A stretch of 64,000 nt of DNA from JBAZLV01 sp041650055 (GCA_041650055.1 JBAZLV010000003.1:60628-124627); one strand, 5' to 3'. Numbered from the stretch's first letter, positions 14,470 to 23,321 are shown. The notes: a model not told the origin generated them from the letters alone. Numbers and translations are program-made.

Positions 14470-15542
14470 TGAGACGAAATATTCTCGTGTTCACAGTGAT
14501 GGCATTGGTATGTTTTCCGTACGTTCTGAAAGCAGAGAAAGCCGAGAATGATCGCTGCATGAAATATTTTCAGCACGGGCAGATTGACGATGCAATTCAG
14601 GAGTGTACACGCCAGATATCAGGAGTATCTAAAAAATCTTCAAGCGCACGAACGTATCTCTATCGCGGACTTTCCTATCAGGCCAAAGCTCAGTTTGACC
14701 TTGCAATCGCCGATTTTACCAAGGCAATAAAATTGAATCCAAAATACGATAAGGCCTATACCGATCGCGGCAATACGTACTTGCTTCAGGGAAAGAGCGA
14801 TCAGGCAATCAAAGACTTTACCCAGGCAATAAAAATAAACCCCAAAGCTGATCACGCATATTTTAACCGTGGGGTCGCCTATCACGTAAAAGAAGAATTT
14901 GGCAAGGCTGTTGCTGATTTTAACAAGGTAATTACCCTCAAGCCGGCCATGTATCAGGCATATTTTTACCGGGGACTAACCTTTCAGGCCAAAGGACAGC
15001 TGGACAAGGCAACCGCTGATTTCAGCAAAGCAATCAGCATGAATCCCCGATACGACAAGGCCTATTTAAATCGCGGAAATACCTATTTGCTGCTTGGCAA
15101 AACGGATTCGGCAATCAGTGATTTTACCAAAGTTATCGAGATCAATCCAAATGACGATGAGGCTTACGGGAATCGCGGCGCGGCTCGCATGATCAACGGT
15201 GAATTTGACCAGGCGATCGCTGACTTATCAAAGAAAATTGGATTAAATCCAAATGACAGCAAGGCATATGCAAATCGCGGAGCCGCATATCAATTAAAAG
15301 GCCAGTTTAAGCCTGCCCTGGCTGACTATGAAAAGGCAATCGAAATAAACCCGGATAATAGTGCGGCGTATTACAATATGGCGTGCCTTTATTCTCTCAA
15401 AAAGGAGGCTCAGGAATCCTGCGATGCTCTTCAAAAGGCCATAGATAACGGATATGAGCAGTGGAACCGGATAAAGACAGATCCCGATCTTGCCTTTGTG
15501 CGTGAAACCGCATGTTATAAAAAAATCATGGAAGGGAAATAG
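14469..15542 (+). CDS. exported TPR-repeat protein
   Basis: 357 residues: an N-terminal signal peptide (MRRNILVFTVMALVCFPYVL), then eight consecutive 34-residue tetratricopeptide repeats from about residue 57 to 330 with regular A-Y-x-N/D-R-G and A-I-x-D-F-T-K-A-I-x-x-N-P spacing. Two cysteines near the start (DRCMKY and QECTRQ) and two near the end (QESCDAL, ETACYKK) could form disulfides. TPR arrays are protein-interaction scaffolds; being exported, this one would act in the periplasm or outer envelope. Repeats 1-2 and 4-5 are unusually alike, indicating a block duplication. No partner is identified. Confidence 0.85.
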   Translation: MRRNILVFTVMALVCFPYVLKAEKAENDRCMKYFQHGQIDDAIQECTRQISGVSKKSSSARTYLYRGLSYQAKAQFDLAIADFTKAIKLNPKYDKAYTDRGNTYLLQGKSDQAIKDFTQAIKINPKADHAYFNRGVAYHVKEEFGKAVADFNKVITLKPAMYQAYFYRGLTFQAKGQLDKATADFSKAISMNPRYDKAYLNRGNTYLLLGKTDSAISDFTKVIEINPNDDEAYGNRGAARMINGEFDQAIADLSKKIGLNPNDSKAYANRGAAYQLKGQFKPALADYEKAIEINPDNSAAYYNMACLYSLKKEAQESCDALQKAIDNGYEQWNRIKTDPDLAFVRETACYKKIMEGK

Positions 15543-15583
15543 CGCAATTTTTTTCTTCTGATTTTTATCGCGTGCGCTCAAAA

Positions 15584-15615
15584 AAAATGCCCTCTTGTTT
15601 TTAAGAGGGCATTTT
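15584..15615 (+). terminator. bidirectional terminator between TPR gene and frr
   Basis: AAAATGCCCTCTT (15584-15596) and AAGAGGGCATTTT (15603-15615) form a 13-bp perfect stem with a 6-base loop; A and T runs at both ends serve both converging transcripts. Confidence 0.9.
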
Positions 15616-15638
15616 CAGTATACGGGTATCAAAAAAAA

Positions 15639-16202
15639 TTATATCGTCATGATCTCTTTTTCTTTGTGAGCCAGCAGCTCATCGATTTTTTTAATATAGA
15701 GATCGGTGGTTTTTTGAATCTCATCCTGTAGTTTCTTGGTTTCATCCTCTGAAATGTGGGCGTCCTTGTCTTTGCTTTTTTTCTTTATTTCATCGTTGAT
15801 ATCTCTTCGAATATTTCGTATGGCAACCCGGGCGTCTTCAGCTATTTTTTTTGCATGTTTGACAATCTGCTGCCGGCGTTCTTCGGTCAAGGCAGGAATA
15901 CTGAGGCGAATAAGCTTCCCATCATTGCTGGGATTGATGCCGATATCCGATTTCTGGATTGCCTTTTCAATCTCTCCAAGCATTTTGGGTTCCCAGGGCT
16001 GAATCGTGATCTGTCGCGCATCCGGAACAGCCATGTTGGCGACCTGATTCAAGGGAGTAGGGGTCCCATAATAATCAACCATAATTCCGTCGAGCAATCC
16101 AAGAGACGCTCTTCCCGTCCGCAGGGTAGCGAAGTCCTTTTTGAGGGACTCAAGCGCCTTATTCATTTTGTCTTCTGCTTTTTTCCTCTGTTCATTATGC
16201 AT
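15639..16202 (-). CDS. frr: ribosome recycling factor
   Basis: 187 residues, the standard RRF length. It splits post-termination ribosomes with EF-G. Recognised from LKKDFATLRTGRASLGLLDGI near the N-terminus, DYYGTPTPLNQVANM and the C-terminal IRNIRRDINDEIKKKSKD. Its ATG overlaps the pyrH stop region by 8 bp. Last gene of the rpsB-tsf-pyrH-frr operon and followed by a bidirectional terminator. Confidence 0.97.
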   Translation of the reverse strand: MHNEQRKKAEDKMNKALESLKKDFATLRTGRASLGLLDGIMVDYYGTPTPLNQVANMAVPDARQITIQPWEPKMLGEIEKAIQKSDIGINPSNDGKLIRLSIPALTEERRQQIVKHAKKIAEDARVAIRNIRRDINDEIKKKSKDKDAHISEDETKKLQDEIQKTTDLYIKKIDELLAHKEKEIMTI

Positions 16203-16926
16203 TGTCCCTCCCGGTTACCAGTGTCCCGACTTTTTCACCGAGTACAATTTTTTTGATATTGCCGGGAACCGTGAGATTAAATACGATAATTGGAAGCTTG
16301 TTGTCCATGCACAGCGAAATGGCGGTAGCGTCCATCACCTTGAGATCTTTCTGAAGGACATCAATGTACAATAACTGGTCATATTTGGTTGCGGTAGCAT
16401 CCTTCATGGGGTCCGCATTATAAACGCCATCCACCTTGGTCGCCTTCATGATGACATCCGCGTTGATTTCCATAGCTCTCAGAGCCGCTGCAGTATCCGT
16501 GGTGAAATAGGGATTTCCCGTGCCTGCAGCAAAAATAACAACTCGTCCTTTTTCGAGATGCCGTACTGCGCGTCTCCGGATATACGTTTCGGCAAGTTCC
16601 CGCATTTCTATGGCTGACTGCACACGGGTGACGATCCCCTTGTTCTCAAGCACATTTTGCAGGGCCAGCGCGTTCAATACCGTTGCAAGCATGCCCATAT
16701 AATCAGCGCTTGCCCGTTCCATGCCCTGTGCTGCCCCGGAAATGCCCCGAAAAATATTCCCCCCGCCAATGACAATGGCAACTTCAACGCCGAGACTACA
16801 GACATCCTTCACTTCCGACGTAATTGCATCCAGCACGGAATGATCGATCCCGAATTTCTGATCGCCCATGAGCGCTTCACCGGAAAGCTTAAGCAAAATG
16901 CGTTTATATCGAGAACGGTTCTGCAT
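16195..16926 (-). CDS. pyrH: UMP kinase
   Basis: 243 residues of the amino-acid-kinase fold; phosphorylates UMP to UDP. Motifs are KLSGEALMGD, IVIGGGNIFRG and the kinase loop FAAGTGNPYFTTDTAAALRA. The start lies 2 bases after the tsf stop and the end overlaps frr, the usual bacterial order. The enzyme links pyrimidine supply to the translation operon. Confidence 0.97.
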   Translation of the reverse strand: MQNRSRYKRILLKLSGEALMGDQKFGIDHSVLDAITSEVKDVCSLGVEVAIVIGGGNIFRGISGAAQGMERASADYMGMLATVLNALALQNVLENKGIVTRVQSAIEMRELAETYIRRRAVRHLEKGRVVIFAAGTGNPYFTTDTAAALRAMEINADVIMKATKVDGVYNADPMKDATATKYDQLLYIDVLQKDLKVMDATAISLCMDNKLPIIVFNLTVPGNIKKIVLGEKVGTLVTGRDNA

Positions 16927-16928
16927 GA

Positions 16929-17795
16929 TTATTTGAGTTGCGCAGCTACTTCTTCAGCAAAACATTCTTTCTTTTTTTCTATTCCTTCACCGAGCTGATA
17001 CCTTACAAATTTGCGGATCTCCGCATTGTTTACGACATCCTTGACCTTGAGTTTCCCGTCTGGATCCTTGATGTAAATCTGCTCCAGAAGACAGGTGTCG
17101 CCATAAAATTTCTCCATTTTCCCATCCACGATTTTTGCAATGACTGCCACAGGCTTGCCCGTTTCCTTTGCCTGGGCTTCATAAATCGCGCGTTCGCGCT
17201 CAATCGTATCTGCGGGAACTGTTTTTCTTGAGAGATACAGCGGGTTGGCTGCAGCAATGTGCATGGCGATATCCTTTCCGAGCTGGTCATCGCCGCCGGA
17301 AAAATCTACCATCACGCCGATTCTCGTTCCATGGACATACAACGCAATGTTCCCGTCTGTTTCATATCGTTCAAACCGTCGGATTGACAGATTCTCACCT
17401 ATTTTTTGAACAAGTACCTGGCGTTTTGCCTCGACGGTCTCATTACCGAAAAGAAGTTCGGAAAGCGTTTCGATACTTGCCGGTTTTTTCTCTCTCACCA
17501 GATCGGCAAGACCCTTTGCAAAAAGCTGGAACTCTTCATTCTTTGCAACGAAATCGGTTTCGCTGTTTACTTCAATGATTACTCCGGCTTTTCCTGAGAG
17601 TGAGGAAGCAATTATCCCTTCAGCGGCTATCCGCCCTGCCTTCTTGGCAGCAGCAGCAAGCCCCTTCTTGCGAAGAATATCAACAGCCTTTTCAACATCT
17701 CCGTCAGATTCTTCCAGGGCTTTTTTTGCTTCCATCATGCCTACGCCCGTTTTGTCCCGTAAATCCTTAACTGCACTGGCAGAAATTGTTGCCAT
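16929..17795 (-). CDS. tsf: translation elongation factor Ts
   Basis: 288 residues; nucleotide-exchange factor for EF-Tu. The N-terminal UBA-like domain reads SAVKDLRDKTGVGMMEAKKA, and the core SETDFVAKNEEF carries the Asp-Phe pair that enters EF-Tu. The ATG at 17795 has GGGAG upstream and gives the usual MATISAS start; the frame is open nine codons further without a ribosome site. It follows rpsB by 56 bp. Confidence 0.97.
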   Translation of the reverse strand: MATISASAVKDLRDKTGVGMMEAKKALEESDGDVEKAVDILRKKGLAAAAKKAGRIAAEGIIASSLSGKAGVIIEVNSETDFVAKNEEFQLFAKGLADLVREKKPASIETLSELLFGNETVEAKRQVLVQKIGENLSIRRFERYETDGNIALYVHGTRIGVMVDFSGGDDQLGKDIAMHIAAANPLYLSRKTVPADTIERERAIYEAQAKETGKPVAVIAKIVDGKMEKFYGDTCLLEQIYIKDPDGKLKVKDVVNNAEIRKFVRYQLGEGIEKKKECFAEEVAAQLK

Positions 17796-17851
17796 TCTTA
17801 CAACTCCCTTCGTTTCCCTCAAGATGAGTATACTCTGTTAAAACAAAGACG

Positions 17852-18667
17852 CTATGATCGTGCTGCCTCGTCATCAGTATCTTCGGCCTCTTCTTCAGTC
17901 GTCTTCGTGGGAACAACCATATCTGCTGCCGGTATTTCGCCCGTGGTCCTGCTTGCTTCGAGCATTTCGCCGGTCTCTTTTGCAATGGCCTGTCTTCCTT
18001 CAAGGACCGCATCGGCCATTTTGGAGGCCATTAACCGGATGGCGCGGATCGCATCATCATTCCCGGGGATCACATAATCGATATTGTCAGGATCGCAATT
18101 CGTGTCAACAACCGCAACCACGGGAATTCCGAGCGTATTGGCCTCATGAATGGCAATGTCCTCTTTTCGCGGGTCAATAACAAATACGACTGAAGGTAAA
18201 GCAGGCATTGTTTTAATGCCGGAAAGAATTTTCTCGAGCTTGGCCCGTTCTTTTTCCAGCCCGGCGACCTCTTTCTTGGTCAGCTTGTCATAGGTGCCGT
18301 CTTCCTTCATTTTCTCGATTTTTTTCAACCGGTCAATGCTTTTTCGAATGGTGGTGTGATTGGTGAGCATACCGCCAAGCCAACGGCTTGAAACATAGTA
18401 CATGCCGCACCGCTTTGCTTCCTCGGTAATCGCGTCTTGAGCCTGCTTTTTTGTGCCTACAAACAGGATATCCTTTCCCTGGGAAGCTTCGTTCCGGACA
18501 AATTCATATGCTTCCTTGAACAGTTTCAGGGTTTTCTGAAGATCGATGATGTAAATGCCGTTCCGTTCGCCAAATATATATTTCTTCATTTTGGGGTTCC
18601 AGCGTTTTGCCTGATGGCCAAAATGCACCCCTGCTTCCAACAACTCCTTCATAGTAATCGTGGACAT
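17852..18667 (-). CDS. rpsB: 30S ribosomal protein S2
   Basis: 271 residues. Typical S2 blocks are KELLEAGVHFGHQ, RWNPKMKKYIFGERNGIYIIDLQ, WLGGMLTNHTTI and VVAVVDTNCDPDNIDYVIPGNDDA. The C-terminal tail is acidic and low-complexity (EEEAEDTDDEA), longer than in E. coli. AGGAGG precedes the ATG. First gene of the operon, divergent from rplM; no clear promoter was found on this strand in 18668-18860. Confidence 0.97.
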   Translation of the reverse strand: MSTITMKELLEAGVHFGHQAKRWNPKMKKYIFGERNGIYIIDLQKTLKLFKEAYEFVRNEASQGKDILFVGTKKQAQDAITEEAKRCGMYYVSSRWLGGMLTNHTTIRKSIDRLKKIEKMKEDGTYDKLTKKEVAGLEKERAKLEKILSGIKTMPALPSVVFVIDPRKEDIAIHEANTLGIPVVAVVDTNCDPDNIDYVIPGNDDAIRAIRLMASKMADAVLEGRQAIAKETGEMLEASRTTGEIPAADMVVPTKTTEEEAEDTDDEAARS

Positions 18668-18862
18668 GTGTCCTCCTTCTGGTTTTTACCTCCGCATTCT
18701 TCATTCCTGCAGCAGATCTCGATTATCATCGAAACACCCTGCTTCAGGTCTGAATGCGTGTGTAATTAAGATATGCCTTAATCAAAAGGCAATCGCAAAA
18801 ATAGCATAATTTATCTATGATTACAACAAAAATATCTCTTTTTCTGGCTTCTTATTAAAGAG

Positions 18863-18878
18863 TGTGATAAAAATCATA
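18863..18878. promoter_or_regulatory. FNR/CRP-family operator-like palindrome
   Basis: TGTGATAAAAATCATA contains TGAT, four bases, ATCA, the FNR half-site arrangement, and nearly fits the CRP pattern (TGTGA, six bases, TCACA). It lies in the 400-bp AT-rich region between rpsB and rplM, flanked by AAAGAGT (18857-18863) and ACTCTTT (18897-18903). The rest of the region up to 18984 is AT-rich with A/T tracts that may act as UP element. Confidence 0.35.
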
Positions 18879-18984
18879 TCCTTATTTCTTAAAGTGACTC
18901 TTTGAGAGAATGCTAATCTATTGAAATATAATAAATATTTATAATCAATTGAATTTAATTTCTTGTTTTTAATAATAAAAATGC

Positions 18985-19013
18985 TTGACAAATCTGGTCG
19001 AATTGTTTATATT
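18985..19013 (+). promoter_or_regulatory. sigma-70 promoter for rplM-rpsI
   Basis: TTGACA (18985-18990), 17-bp spacer, TATATT (19008-19013); preceded by A/T tracts typical of strong ribosomal-protein promoters. Confidence 0.75.
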
Positions 19014-19066
19014 CGCTTTTCCTAAAATTCCTAAAATAATTAAACCTAAACAAGGCGGATGCAGTG

Positions 19067-19501
19067 ATGGGAACTTATTCGGCAAAAAAAGAAGATATCA
19101 AAAGAAGCTGGCATGTTGTAGATGCAAATGGAAAGACCCTTGGTCGGCTGGCTACAGTTGTTGCAGCAGTGCTGAAGGGTAAAAACAAACCAATTTATAC
19201 TACGCATATTGATACAGGCGATTTTGTTATTGTCGTGAATGCAGATAAAATACATTTAACTGGCAGAAAACTTGATCAAAAAACATATTATAGCCATTCT
19301 GGTTATCCAGGCGGCTTGAAGTCCATCACAGCGCGAAAACTTATGCAAACTAAACCGGAAGATGTAGTTAAAAAAGCAATTGAAGGCATGCTTCCGAAAA
19401 CACGGCTTGGCAAACAAATGCTCTCAAAACTTAAAGTCTATACCGGCGACAGCCATCCGCACAGCGCTCAACAGCCGAAGAAACTTGATATTGCACAATA
19501 A
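19067..19501 (+). CDS. rplM: 50S ribosomal protein L13
   Basis: 144 residues. Starts GTYSAKKEDIKRSWHVVDA and contains the conserved GRLATVVAAVLKGK, GDFVIVVNADKIHLTGRK and GMLPKTRLGKQM stretches. The ATG at 19067 directly follows an in-frame GTG; AAGGCGG upstream has the better spacing to the ATG. rpsI follows 27 bp later, the universal L13-S9 pair. Confidence 0.97.
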   Translation: MGTYSAKKEDIKRSWHVVDANGKTLGRLATVVAAVLKGKNKPIYTTHIDTGDFVIVVNADKIHLTGRKLDQKTYYSHSGYPGGLKSITARKLMQTKPEDVVKKAIEGMLPKTRLGKQMLSKLKVYTGDSHPHSAQQPKKLDIAQ

Positions 19502-19528
19502 CAACGAAGGTAATGGCAGGAGGATTTA

Positions 19529-19927
19529 ATGTCAGCATCCGTATCAAGATATTATGCAACCGGGAAGCGAAAAAACTCAATTGCTCGCGTATGGATGATG
19601 CCCGGGAGCGGAAAAATAACGATCAATGACCGGTCCATGGATCAGTATTTTGGTCGTGATGTTCTTAAAATGATCATACGACAGCCATTTGAGATTACCG
19701 GTACGGTCGATAAATTCGATGTGCTGGTAAGCGTGCTGGGTGGTGGTTCCTCGGGCCAGGCCGGAGCAATCCGGCATGGAATTTCAAAAGCTCTTCTTGC
19801 AGTGGATGGCGATTCCCGGAGTAAGTTGCGCCAGGAAGGGCTGTTGACACGGGACCCAAGAGCCAAGGAACGTAAAAAATATGGCCAGAAGGGTGCACGG
19901 GCACGGTTCCAGTTCTCGAAAAGATAA
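19529..19927 (+). CDS. rpsI: 30S ribosomal protein S9
   Basis: 132 residues ending in the conserved RARFQFSKR tail that reaches the P-site tRNA. The core includes ATGKRKNSIARVW and GGGSSGQAGAIRHGISKAL. AGGAGG precedes the ATG. A strong terminator follows, so argC is a separate unit. Confidence 0.97.
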   Translation: MSASVSRYYATGKRKNSIARVWMMPGSGKITINDRSMDQYFGRDVLKMIIRQPFEITGTVDKFDVLVSVLGGGSSGQAGAIRHGISKALLAVDGDSRSKLRQEGLLTRDPRAKERKKYGQKGARARFQFSKR

Positions 19928-19987
19928 GGGACTCATTATACCTTGTTTTGTGTTCTATATGGTACGGTGCTTCTGTTTGAAAAAAGA

Positions 19988-20016
19988 AGGGAAGGTAGAG
20001 ATGCCTTCCCTTTTAT
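19988..20016 (+). terminator. Rho-independent terminator after rpsI
   Basis: AAGGGAAGG (19988-19996) pairs with CCTTCCCTT (20005-20013), then a T-rich run. Confidence 0.85.
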
Positions 20017-20072
20017 TTTACGTAAATATCCATTCAGCATAACGGTTTGCTCTCGACGAGAAATGTAACGGC

Positions 20073-21125
20073 ATGAACGGAAAAAAATTGCCCATAGCAA
20101 TTGTCGGATCAAGCGGATACACCGGAGGAGAATTGTACCGGCTTCTGCTCCAGCATCCGGATGTAACGGTGACCGCGATAACATCGGAAAAATCAGCTGG
20201 CCAACCGATTACTGCGCTTTTCCCGAACCTTGCGGGGTTGACACAACTGCAGTGCGAGACGCTTCAGTACGAACCAATAGCAAAAAAAGCTGACTTCATT
20301 TTTCTTGCGCTTCCTCATGTCGCTTCCCAGGAAGCGGCGGCCCGGTTTCATGAACTTGGAAAAAAGGTAGTGGATTTATCCGCTGATTACCGCCTTTCCG
20401 ATCCAACGCTCTATGAACACTGGTATGAACATCGTCATGGATATCCTGAACTGCTTCATCATGCTGTGTATGGCCTTCCGGAACTGCATAGAAAACGGAT
20501 TATGCAAACATCGCTTGTTGCCAATCCCGGGTGTTATCCAACGAGTGCGATTTTAGGTCTTGCGCCTGCAATAAAAAATAATATGATCGACCTTGCAGGT
20601 ATTGTTGTCGATTCCAAGTCAGGTGTATCAGGCGCCGGACGCGGGCTGTCGCTTGCCTCTCTTTATGCGGAAGCAAATGAAGGATTTATGGCATACAAGA
20701 TTGGAACGCATCGGCACACACCGGAAATAGAACAGGAATTATCAGGATTAGCCGGCAAAGAAGTTGTGATTTCCTTTACCCCTCATCTGGTTCCGATGAA
20801 CCGGGGGATTTTTTCGACGATCTATGCCAGTTTGTCGAAACCTTTCCATACCAAAGAAGCTCATGAGCTGTATCAGGAATTTTATAAAGAAGAGCGGTTT
20901 ATCCGATTATTGCCGATCGGAGAATTTCCCAATGTCCGGAATGTTCGCGGATCGAATTTCTGCGATATCGGCATATCTGTGGATCCTCGGACCGGACGTC
21001 TGATTGTGCTCGTCGCGATCGATAATCTTGTCAAGGGAGCGGCTGGCCAGGCAATTCAGAATATGAACCTCATGATGGGATTTGAAGAGGATGCCGGGCT
21101 TGGTGATGCAGGGTTATTCCCCTGA
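20073..21125 (+). CDS. argC: N-acetyl-gamma-glutamyl-phosphate reductase
   Basis: 350 residues; the NADPH-dependent third step of arginine synthesis. The nucleotide loop is GSSGYTGGELYRLL, the catalytic cysteine lies in VANPGCYPTSAIL, and the conserved GVSGAGRGLSL and GTHRHTPEIEQ follow. The Shine-Dalgarno is weak. argJ follows after 59 bp. It lies behind rpsI, a common rplM-rpsI-argC order in several lineages, but is separated here by a terminator. Confidence 0.95.
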   Translation: MNGKKLPIAIVGSSGYTGGELYRLLLQHPDVTVTAITSEKSAGQPITALFPNLAGLTQLQCETLQYEPIAKKADFIFLALPHVASQEAAARFHELGKKVVDLSADYRLSDPTLYEHWYEHRHGYPELLHHAVYGLPELHRKRIMQTSLVANPGCYPTSAILGLAPAIKNNMIDLAGIVVDSKSGVSGAGRGLSLASLYAEANEGFMAYKIGTHRHTPEIEQELSGLAGKEVVISFTPHLVPMNRGIFSTIYASLSKPFHTKEAHELYQEFYKEERFIRLLPIGEFPNVRNVRGSNFCDIGISVDPRTGRLIVLVAIDNLVKGAAGQAIQNMNLMMGFEEDAGLGDAGLFP

Positions 21126-21184
21126 ACGCTTCATGGCGTTCCTGTCAGAATAATGTTGATTCTCTCTGTCAAAGGAGTTGATGA

Positions 21185-22390
21185 ATGCGAATGGTAGATA
21201 CGAAAGGTTTTTCCGTTCCTGGTTTCAAAGTGTGGGGTATCCACTGCGGGATCAAGAAGACGGATAAAAAAGATCTTGCGATTATTTACTCGGATCGCGA
21301 AGCCTCGATCGCCGGCATGTTCACCAAAAACAAGGTGAAAGCGGCTCCTATCCTTTTTAACATGGCACAAATAAAATCCGGAAAAGGACAGGCTATTATT
21401 GCAAACAGCGGATGTGCCAACGCCTGCACCGGGAAACGCGGACTCGGCGATGCACGTGCCACTGCAGAAATTGCTGCACGAGAACTGGGAATCTCGTCGC
21501 ATTCCGTGTATGTGGCATCGACCGGCGTGATCGGGGAATTCCTGCCCATGCCGAAACTGGCAACAGGGATTTCCACGGCAGCAGGACTCTTGTCCGCAAC
21601 AGGATGGGAACAAACAGCTGAAGCCATCATGACGACGGACATCTATCCCAAAGTATCCGTTCAACAGGAAGAGATTGGCGGAAAAACGATCACGGTCGCA
21701 GGAATTGCAAAGGGATCAGGCATGATTCATCCTGACATGGCGACTATGCTGTGCTTCATCGTAACGGACGCAGCAATTTCCGCGCCGCTTCTCAAGAAAA
21801 GCCTTGTATCGGCAACAGAAAACTCATTTAATTCTATCATTGTTGATGGAGATATGAGCACCAATGACATGATTCTTTGCATGGCAAACGGTGCTGCGGG
21901 AAATAAACGGATAGCACCGGCAAGTAAAGAACATAAGAAATTCCAGGCATGTCTTAGCGCGGTAGCCATGTCTCTTGCAAAACAGATCGTCCGCGACGGA
22001 GAAGGCGCAACCAAATTCGTCGAGATTCAGATTCAAAACGCCAGGACACCTGTTGAGGCAAAACGCGCCGCCGTAACGATTGCCAAATCGAGTCTTGTTA
22101 AAACGGCCTTGTTCGGCGAGGATGCCAATTGGGGCAGAATTATGGCAGCGCTTGGATATTCCGGCGTTGATATGGATCCTGCAAAAACAGATATTACCAT
22201 CGGCAAGACCAAGCTCGTGGAAAAAGGGCTTGGGCAGGGGAAAGCAGCAGACCGCGAAGCCACTCAGGCGCTCAAGCAGAGAGAGATACAGATTATCATT
22301 GATCTTCACAAAGGAAAAGCAGCTTCAACGATCTGGACATGCGATCTGTCGTACGAATATATAAAAATAAATGCTGCATATCGAAGTTAA
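21185..22390 (+). CDS. argJ: glutamate N-acetyltransferase / amino-acid N-acetyltransferase
   Basis: 401 residues; recycles the acetyl group between N-acetylornithine and glutamate. The self-cleavage site is the Ala-Thr pair in KGSGMIHPDMATMLCFI, giving alpha and beta chains. Other family stretches are NSGCANACTGKRG, VASTGVIGEFLP and GEDANWGRIMAALGYSG. AAAGGAG precedes the ATG. With argC it supports the cyclic acetyl pathway. Whether it is mono- or bifunctional cannot be decided here. Confidence 0.95.
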   Translation: MRMVDTKGFSVPGFKVWGIHCGIKKTDKKDLAIIYSDREASIAGMFTKNKVKAAPILFNMAQIKSGKGQAIIANSGCANACTGKRGLGDARATAEIAARELGISSHSVYVASTGVIGEFLPMPKLATGISTAAGLLSATGWEQTAEAIMTTDIYPKVSVQQEEIGGKTITVAGIAKGSGMIHPDMATMLCFIVTDAAISAPLLKKSLVSATENSFNSIIVDGDMSTNDMILCMANGAAGNKRIAPASKEHKKFQACLSAVAMSLAKQIVRDGEGATKFVEIQIQNARTPVEAKRAAVTIAKSSLVKTALFGEDANWGRIMAALGYSGVDMDPAKTDITIGKTKLVEKGLGQGKAADREATQALKQREIQIIIDLHKGKAASTIWTCDLSYEYIKINAAYRS

Positions 22391-22424
22391 TATTTTGAAA
22401 CCATTGAAAATTCGATGATTTTTC

Positions 22425-22455
22425 CCTTGACAATCAAGGATGGAGTTGTTAATTT
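22425..22455 (+). promoter_or_regulatory. possible promoter with hairpin ahead of rpsU
   Basis: TTGACA (22427-22432) lies inside a perfect hairpin CCTTGA-CAA-TCAAGG (22425-22439). A poor -10 (TAATTT) stands 17 bp further. The remainder of 22391-22545 has no ORF on the plus strand. Confidence 0.3.
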
Positions 22456-22545
22456 TAGTCTTAATCCACCAATTTTAGAGGTTAACCACTGTTTTTTATA
22501 TTCTCGAAAAGCTGTTACGTGACATAGGAGGGGGGTGTAGCGAGG

Positions 22546-22746
22546 GTGCCCAGTATCAGATTGCGCGAAAACGAGCCTTTCGAAGCCGCGCTTCGGAGAT
22601 TTAAAAAAAGCATTGAAAAAGAAGGAGTACTTTCGGAAGTAAAAAAACGGGAGCATTATGAGAAGCCGAGCGTGAAACGAAAGAAAAAAGCGCTTGCAGC
22701 TCGAAAAAAAGCGGCAAAAACCGCCCGGATTTTTAAACAAAGCTAG
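22546..22746 (+). CDS. rpsU: 30S ribosomal protein S21
   Basis: 66 residues beginning PSIRLRENEPFEAALRRFKK, the S21 signature, and ending in a Lys/Arg-rich helix (KRKKKALAARKKAAK). It starts at GTG 22546, with GCGAGG just before it and a longer AGGAGGGGGG further upstream. yqeY follows 46 bp later; the rpsU-yqeY-dnaG-rpoD macromolecular-synthesis order is recognisable here with argJ before it and a NIF3-like gene and mutS2 inserted. Confidence 0.93.
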   Translation: MPSIRLRENEPFEAALRRFKKSIEKEGVLSEVKKREHYEKPSVKRKKKALAARKKAAKTARIFKQS

Positions 22747-22792
22747 CATCAGCATACCATGCGGTAATATATTTTTTAAATAAGAGGATGCA

Positions 22793-23236
22793 ATGGAATT
22801 ACGAGAGAGGATCGATAGCGAAACCAAGCATGCGCTTAAAGCCGGAGCAAAGGAAAAGGTATCAACCCTTCGGATGCTGAGTGCGGCCTTAAAAAACAAA
22901 CAAATTGATAAAAGACGGACGCTTAGCGAAGAAGAAATCATTGAGACGGTCCGCTCGCTCATCAAACAGCGTAAAGATTCCATCGAACAATTTGCCAAAG
23001 GAGGCCGGCAGGATCTAGTTGACAAGGAAACTGCCGAAGTAACCGTTCTCGAGGTCTACCTGCCTGCACAAGTATCGCGCGAAGAACTGGAGGCAATGGT
23101 TCGCGATGCTGTGTCCCAGACAGGAGCACAGGGAAGCAGAGATATGGGCAAGGTCATGAAAGCGCTTATTCCTCTGGTGGGCGGCCGGGCGGATGGGAAG
23201 CTGATAAGCGAACTGGTAAAAAATGCATTAGGTTAA
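22793..23236 (+). CDS. GatB/YqeY domain protein
   Basis: 147 residues of the YqeY family, related to the tail domain of the GatB amidotransferase subunit. Recognised from RIDSETKHALKAG, VSTLRMLSAALKNKQID and the C-terminal MGKVMKALIPLVGGRADG. It probably binds tRNA, but no reaction is established. Co-transcribed with rpsU, ending at a strong terminator. Confidence 0.9.
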   Translation: MELRERIDSETKHALKAGAKEKVSTLRMLSAALKNKQIDKRRTLSEEEIIETVRSLIKQRKDSIEQFAKGGRQDLVDKETAEVTVLEVYLPAQVSREELEAMVRDAVSQTGAQGSRDMGKVMKALIPLVGGRADGKLISELVKNALG

Positions 23237-23282
23237 ATACCTGTTCCACGATTGACGTAGTATACGATCGTTCGAGTTGAAC

Positions 23283-23311
23283 GGGGGCCGACAGGCCCCC
23301 TGATTTTTTTT
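23283..23311 (+). terminator. Rho-independent terminator after yqeY
   Basis: GGGGGCC (23283-23289), loop GACA, GGCCCCC (23294-23300), then a T run to 23311. The ribosome site of the next gene starts immediately after it. Confidence 0.88.
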
Positions 23312-23321
23312 AAGGAGCTCC

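Noticed and set aside
22387..23025. 212-codon minus-strand frame across rpsU and yqeY
   Set aside because: Both plus-strand genes are recognised families; the antisense translation has no motif.
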